Shown here: piece after piece, positions 59,692 through 64,000 of the stretch
Position numbering within the stretch: position 1 is the first letter of the stretch
Layout: every line of letters starts with the position of its first letter
Made by a program: the position numbers and the translations under genes
Notes under the pieces: model-generated
The model's input: only the letters and a program-made list of their open reading frames with translations
Database searches by the model: none
What the model was told of the DNA's origin: nothing
NCBI GenBank assembly: GCA_964020155.1
Contig: OZ026567.1
Location: 1,353,193 to 1,417,192, forward strand
DNA from: Chondrilla cf. caribensis
Taxonomy: Eukaryota; Porifera; Demospongiae; Chondrillida; Chondrillidae
Length of the DNA: 64,000 nt
Direction: 5' to 3'

Positions 59692-61432
59692 ACTGGTTTC
59701 TTTGAGTTCATTACAAGTTGTCATTTTATTACAATATGTGATATGTAATCCCATGTGTTCTGTATGTTCCTCCTCTGCAGCCACTTCTGGTAGCACCTTC
59801 ATCCACACCGATCCTGATGAACCTGCCTCTGCTGTATTCACCAGTGAGGGAGGAATCCTGTACAGTCCTTATCATGGGGTCACTGTCTACGTCCCCAAAG
59901 GAGCCATACCAGAGGGACAGAATGTGAGGGTGTCGTTCTGGCCTGTGGTGGATAAGGAAGAACTTCGGATCCTTCTGTCACACCCACTGTTCCGTGGAGC
60001 CTTTCTCTGCAGCCATGTGTTCAATTTCGAAGCCAAGCTAACGAAGGGAGAAGTAGAAGAGGTATTTGATGCCTTCTCACTTGACGTGTGGATTGAAGTG
60101 CCCTACTACGTGGTCTTTGGCGATATCACAAGTAGCCCCCAATCTTCTCTGTTTGTGCTGTCACAAAGAAACGACCAAGTACAATGTGAGGACAATGTCG
60201 TCTTTGCCCACGGGTATCCGTATGCTAACATCTATGTTCGACACTTCAGTAAATACTCCATAGCAGCCAGGAGACCATTGCATTTCACTCCTAATCTGTC
60301 GATGAGGCACCAGCTGTCAATGATTGATAGTATGTATACTCATTCGGACCACTCTGAAAGGGATACCAAAAGAAGTCCACAACTGAAGGCTAGGGAAAAA
60401 ATGAAGGTGCTATCTGAGATGGCTACAACCTCTGATGAGGCCTGCTGCCTTATATCAGAAATGGAGATAGTTTCTAAGCAGGTATCAGTAGACCAGGGGA
60501 CCATCAGAGGAAGCACAGAGGAAGAAGAAATGGAAGTTGATATGGAGTCATGCCCCTCTTTCCCCATCAGCTACGTATCCCCTCACAGGAGAGGATTGCC
60601 TCTCAATCTCTTATTCTTCGCCTTCCAACCCAAGGACAGACACAAGATGCGGTGTTGGAATGATGACCTCTTCATCCTCCCTCATCTACCAGAATCCTAC
60701 ATGGTAATTTGTTCCTTATGCACAACATACTGTATATATTTGTGTATACGTACATTGCACAGTATGTTTGCATTGTTTGTGGCTGTATTAGCATCATATA
60801 AATTGGGTATGTACTCTTACTCCTCTTTGTACGTACACGTAGCTATGTACTGTGTATGAGTATGTGTGTATACGTACAATATGAATGCATTAATTTATTG
60901 GTCTAAATCTCTGTTTATTCTCTGCATGCAGTAATATGCATATTGTACATACTACGTAGCTTCTAAATGTAACTATTATTACAGTGAATCCTCGTTAATC
61001 CGCCACCGCTTTATCCGCCAAACATTTCAATCCACCACGATATTTCCCAGTACCAATATAATGTACAAGTACCAATGAACATCCAGTTAATCCGTCAAAC
61101 TCGTTAATCCACCGTAATCTTTGAAAACGAATTGCGGCAGACGGGTGTTCACTGTATAAAACTATTCATTTATATATGTACATAACCAACACTACTGTAT
61201 GTGAACATGTCTGAATAATTCCTCCCAGGAATTTAGCTGAAACACATAGTATATATATGTACTTTAACCTTTTGTGTTCTTTTCATGTAGATTATGGATC
61301 GCCACCTAACAGAAGGCTCTTATGATTGCAGTGGTGGATGTTCATTTGTTATTGCTAATTGCAAGGACTGGGTCTACATCGATGGTGACTCTTATATACA
61401 ACCTGCTTGGATGGTAGAGCTATCGGGGAATA

Positions 61433-61485
<53 letters not shown>

Positions 61486-63145
61486 GATGTGTGCATTTAT
61501 GTATGTGTGTGTGTACAAGTGTGTGTGCATTTGTGTACACATGTTTAACATATGTGTTGTGTATATATATAATGTGTGTGTATGCATGTGTATGGACATG
61601 CGCACTTCATTTCTAATTCCTGAATACCATCCACTTGGATCACACTGCCTATGGTTCACTTGTAGATTCCTCTGAACACCTTTGGAACAGTAGACAAGCT
61701 CTTAACCAGTATGCTTGTGAGCAGCCATGTTCTACCAAAGTGTCGGGTGAAGGTCACCCACATGGGATCCAGAGAGGACCTGCGATATCATGTGACTGTC
61801 TGGTGCTCCAATCCTCTGACTAGTTACGAGTTGACTTCGGGAGAGCTGGACACAAGAAGGACGAAAGAAGAATTGGCTCCACGACCACTCCCCAGTACGT
61901 TGTATTGGTACTATAGGTTATGTACATACCCTACAGTACAGTAGGAATACACTTATAGTGAATTCCTGTAATAATACTGGATATCGATTAGTACTTGTAA
62001 ATTATATTGGTGCTGGTAATTGTGGTGGATTGAAATGTTTGGCGGATAAAGCAGTGGCGGATCAACCAGTGTTCACTGTGGTCATATAGTACAGTAGACT
62101 AGGTAACTATTATTCGGCTACTTTGTTACTATCCAAATAACATTACCTACTATACCATATATAAATGTCTCCATGTACGTATATGCATGTGCATTATAAT
62201 ATTCTATTTGTGCACATATACACATGTACACGTATATAATTATGTACATCTATATGTAGTGCATACATTGTGTGCTTACCTGTGTCTCTCACTGTAGAAC
62301 CTGCGTCACCGGTGATGTTGGATTGGAGAGTGGACCGTCCTCTGTTTGCACTGCTTTCCTTGATTCTGCGGGAAAATAAAACTGCCGACATTTCCGAAGC
62401 CGTTGGTTTGTCTCCTGAGGACCTGGCTCTCATCACATCCACTACTCCAAAGGCTCAGAACGTGGGAGAGCAACTGTATAAGGTCTTTACTGAGGCACTC
62501 ACCAGGGAGAGCCCCTCTTTGAGGAAATTCAGTCAACTTTTGTGCATTTTGACAGATCTCAAACTAGACCTCGATCAATCCATCACAGATTGTATTGTCC
62601 TTGTCATAAACAGCTACATCAACTACAAGCAACTGGAATCCATTACTGTTGAGGAACCAGAGAATCAGCAACAAAATCACAGACACAGCCTATCACACTT
62701 CCTCACATGGGCTGAATTGACTCTCCATACGTCAACCCTATCGTCTGACAAGGAGTGTCTGCAGATAGAAGACTCTCATAGGTGCAGAGTATTCTGCTCT
62801 CTTTCCAAGAGGATTCTCTACGTCTGGAAGATGGTGGGTCGTCTTCTCCTCTTGGAGGACTCCGATATCAATGCCATAGAGGTCCAGTGTACCTCAGTGG
62901 AGACCGTACCGCCAAGTGAAATGTCCTACAAGATGCTGTACAGCTGGAGCAAACAGACTGAGAACCAATCAGATGTCACCTACAATCACCTGTACACGGT
63001 GCTTCAGATAATTTCTCGTTGCTATGCAGCTGGAGTGGTTGCCGATGCTCTATTTTGTCTTCAGAATTCCTGTACTGACCACCAGTGTACCACTTCGAAT
63101 GATCCTGCCCGACCTCGCCCCTCTACCCTGAAGCAGCCCACTTGA
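59039..63145 (+). CDS. CARD-ZU5-Death domain protein, rightward paralogue
   Basis: Five exons (59039-59366, 59781-60703, 61291-61434, 61666-61894, 62298-63145) give 823 residues. Exon 1 is a CARD-like domain (LLFLVRETFHASIDGPSLVQ). ZU5 lies at about residues 130-230 (EGGILYSPYHGVTVYVPKGA). The variable acidic linker includes EEEEMEVDME. The UPA-position region spans exons 3-4. A helical segment lies at about 553-623, and the Death domain at about 715-800 (VWKMVGRLLLLEDSDINAIE, YKMLYSWSK). Exons 1, 3 and 4 are exactly as long as their counterparts in the leftward gene (328, 144, 229 bp). The cytosolic adaptor role is inferred from domain order. It lacks the additional 78-bp exon. The C-terminal tail (RPRPSTLKQPT) differs from that of the paralogue. 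Confidence 0.87.
59625..59688. repeat. (GT)n in intron 1 of the rightward gene
   Basis: GT on the sense strand, mid-intron. Confidence 0.95.
60982..61154. mobile_element. CAGTGAA-family MITE in the rightward gene
   Basis: Termini CAGTGAATCCTCGTTAATCC and TTCACTG, with TA on both flanks; internal TTAATCCG repeats. It lies in the intron between exons 59781-60703 and 61291-61434. Confidence 0.88.
61435..61482. repeat. (GT)n starting at the exon-3 donor of the rightward gene
   Basis: The donor GT at 61435 is the first repeat unit. Confidence 0.95.
61956..62077. mobile_element. Truncated CAGTGAA-family MITE, inverted
   Basis: Right end CAACCAGTGTTCACTG, with internal GTGGTGGATTGAAATGTTTG and GGCGGATAAAGC matching the 60982 element in reverse complement. 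It is present in intron 4 of the rightward gene. The corresponding 184-bp intron of the leftward gene has only a TAGTGAAT trace. Confidence 0.75.
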
Positions 63146-64000
63146 GTCTTGTCATCAGTTCAACAGTAATTTACTTTAAAAGACAGTAATATCACATGTT
63201 ACACATTTATACATATTTGTATATACATGTATATACTGTTGCCCGCCAAAGGACCATAGTCCCCATGAGAAGAATATATTACACTCAGCATATTTCATAT
63301 GTATAATATTATATCATATATTTTATTATTACATCTGCCGACTTGAATATTCTATTTCCCTTTTTGAATTTGAAAGCTGAACTCGACATGTTGACCTGTG
63401 ACGTATTGGGAGTCTTCCAAGAATAGCACATGAAAAAATTCCCTCAGAAAATGGCGACCATATATTAACGGAAGAGAATCGATGAACGCCTCACCTTTGT
63501 CTAAGAATGAGATAGAAGGAAGAATTTCGATGGAGAGAATCTCGGGACGACATTGTAATATCCCTTTTTATTAGTTTGAACTTTTTATCTGACAATATAT
63601 AGGTAAGTTATTTGTTTGGAGACGTTTTTTTACAGACTAACCATATATATAAACAGTTTAGAGTGTCTGTGGACATACTAACTTATACGTACTTCATCGC
63701 GCCTTTATATTGAGCTGACCAGTGCGCTGTTCAACGTATGTAGTGGAGTATACATAGTAAGACATGTTCTAGTTAAGTGTGTGTCCACACTCTCCAAAAC
63801 GTGGATGTCCGACCTTCGCACGACTGTATCTTGACCCTTTCATCATGTAGATCCGGAGTACAATGTTTTCTTGGAGAGCAGAGATAGGATTGAGACTATG
63901 GGGAATGTATAAAACCTATACATGATCGACGCCTATAATTATCTTTTTCATCGTGAAGAACCTAGTTGATACAATTCATATAGCTATGAATTCGAATCTA
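63146..64000. other. 3' flank of the rightward gene; no gene confirmed
   Basis: AT-rich to ~63360, then more complex sequence with a TGACGTA at ~63401. A 30-codon frame starts at 63482 but stops before the donor-like GTAAGT at 63602, so it may be only a 5' UTR exon of a gene beyond the edge. Confidence 0.35.

Noticed and set aside
63482..63574. 30-codon frame near the right edge
   Set aside because: Ends in a stop before the donor-like site and has no recognisable content. At most a 5' UTR exon.

Overview
This window reads as nuclear DNA of an invertebrate animal. The genes are split into small exons with GT-AG introns, there is a nuclear tRNA-Phe family, the gene set is metazoan (lysosomal hexosaminidase, thiamine pyrophosphokinase, Kelch protein, CARD-ZU5-Death proteins), and satellites and MITEs are abundant. 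A sponge is my best guess from the compact introns and the death-fold/ZU5 proteins, but the sequence does not prove it. All splice models below are my own hand reconstructions. Each was checked for frame continuity: in every gene complete in the window the exon lengths sum to a whole number of codons.

Left gene block (1-15.4 kb). A beta-hexosaminidase gene runs leftward from 5090 and leaves the window before its C-terminus. Only 41 bp separate its start codon from that of a rightward APH/choline-kinase-fold phosphotransferase gene (5132-6915). A complete eight-exon thiamine pyrophosphokinase gene follows (7291-12169). It carries an intact and a decayed tRNA-Phe in one intron and a pure 666-bp (GT)n in another. 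A five-exon Kelch-repeat gene (12271-15417) has a third, intact tRNA-Phe in an intron. Many introns start with a (GT)n tract directly after the 5' splice site, always on the sense strand.

Repeat block (15.9-51.9 kb). Roughly 120 copies of a ~185-bp satellite (here 'A') occur in blocks that switch orientation, some at palindromic junctions. They are interleaved with a ~360-bp repeat ('B'), one TA-flanked MITE, and a 3-kb non-satellite island with a GC-rich TATA-containing segment. At 50.0-50.9 kb a 37-bp tandem array runs straight into a hammerhead ribozyme. A second, textbook hammerhead lies 143 bp further on, and a decayed third lies on the opposite strand. This is the most striking structural signal in the window and suggests a Penelope-like or retrozyme-like retroelement remnant.

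Right gene block (52.6-63.1 kb). Two head-to-head paralogues (846 and 823 residues by my models) each encode an N-terminal CARD-like domain, a ZU5 domain, a UPA-position region and a C-terminal Death domain. Their exons correspond, and three have exactly equal lengths in both genes. Identity is patchy: near-identical ZU5 and Death segments alternate with strongly diverged CARD and linker segments. This looks like a duplicated intracellular signalling or innate-immune adaptor with gene conversion or uneven selection. The leftward copy has an additional in-frame 78-bp exon that looks like a duplicate of the start of the ZU5 exon.
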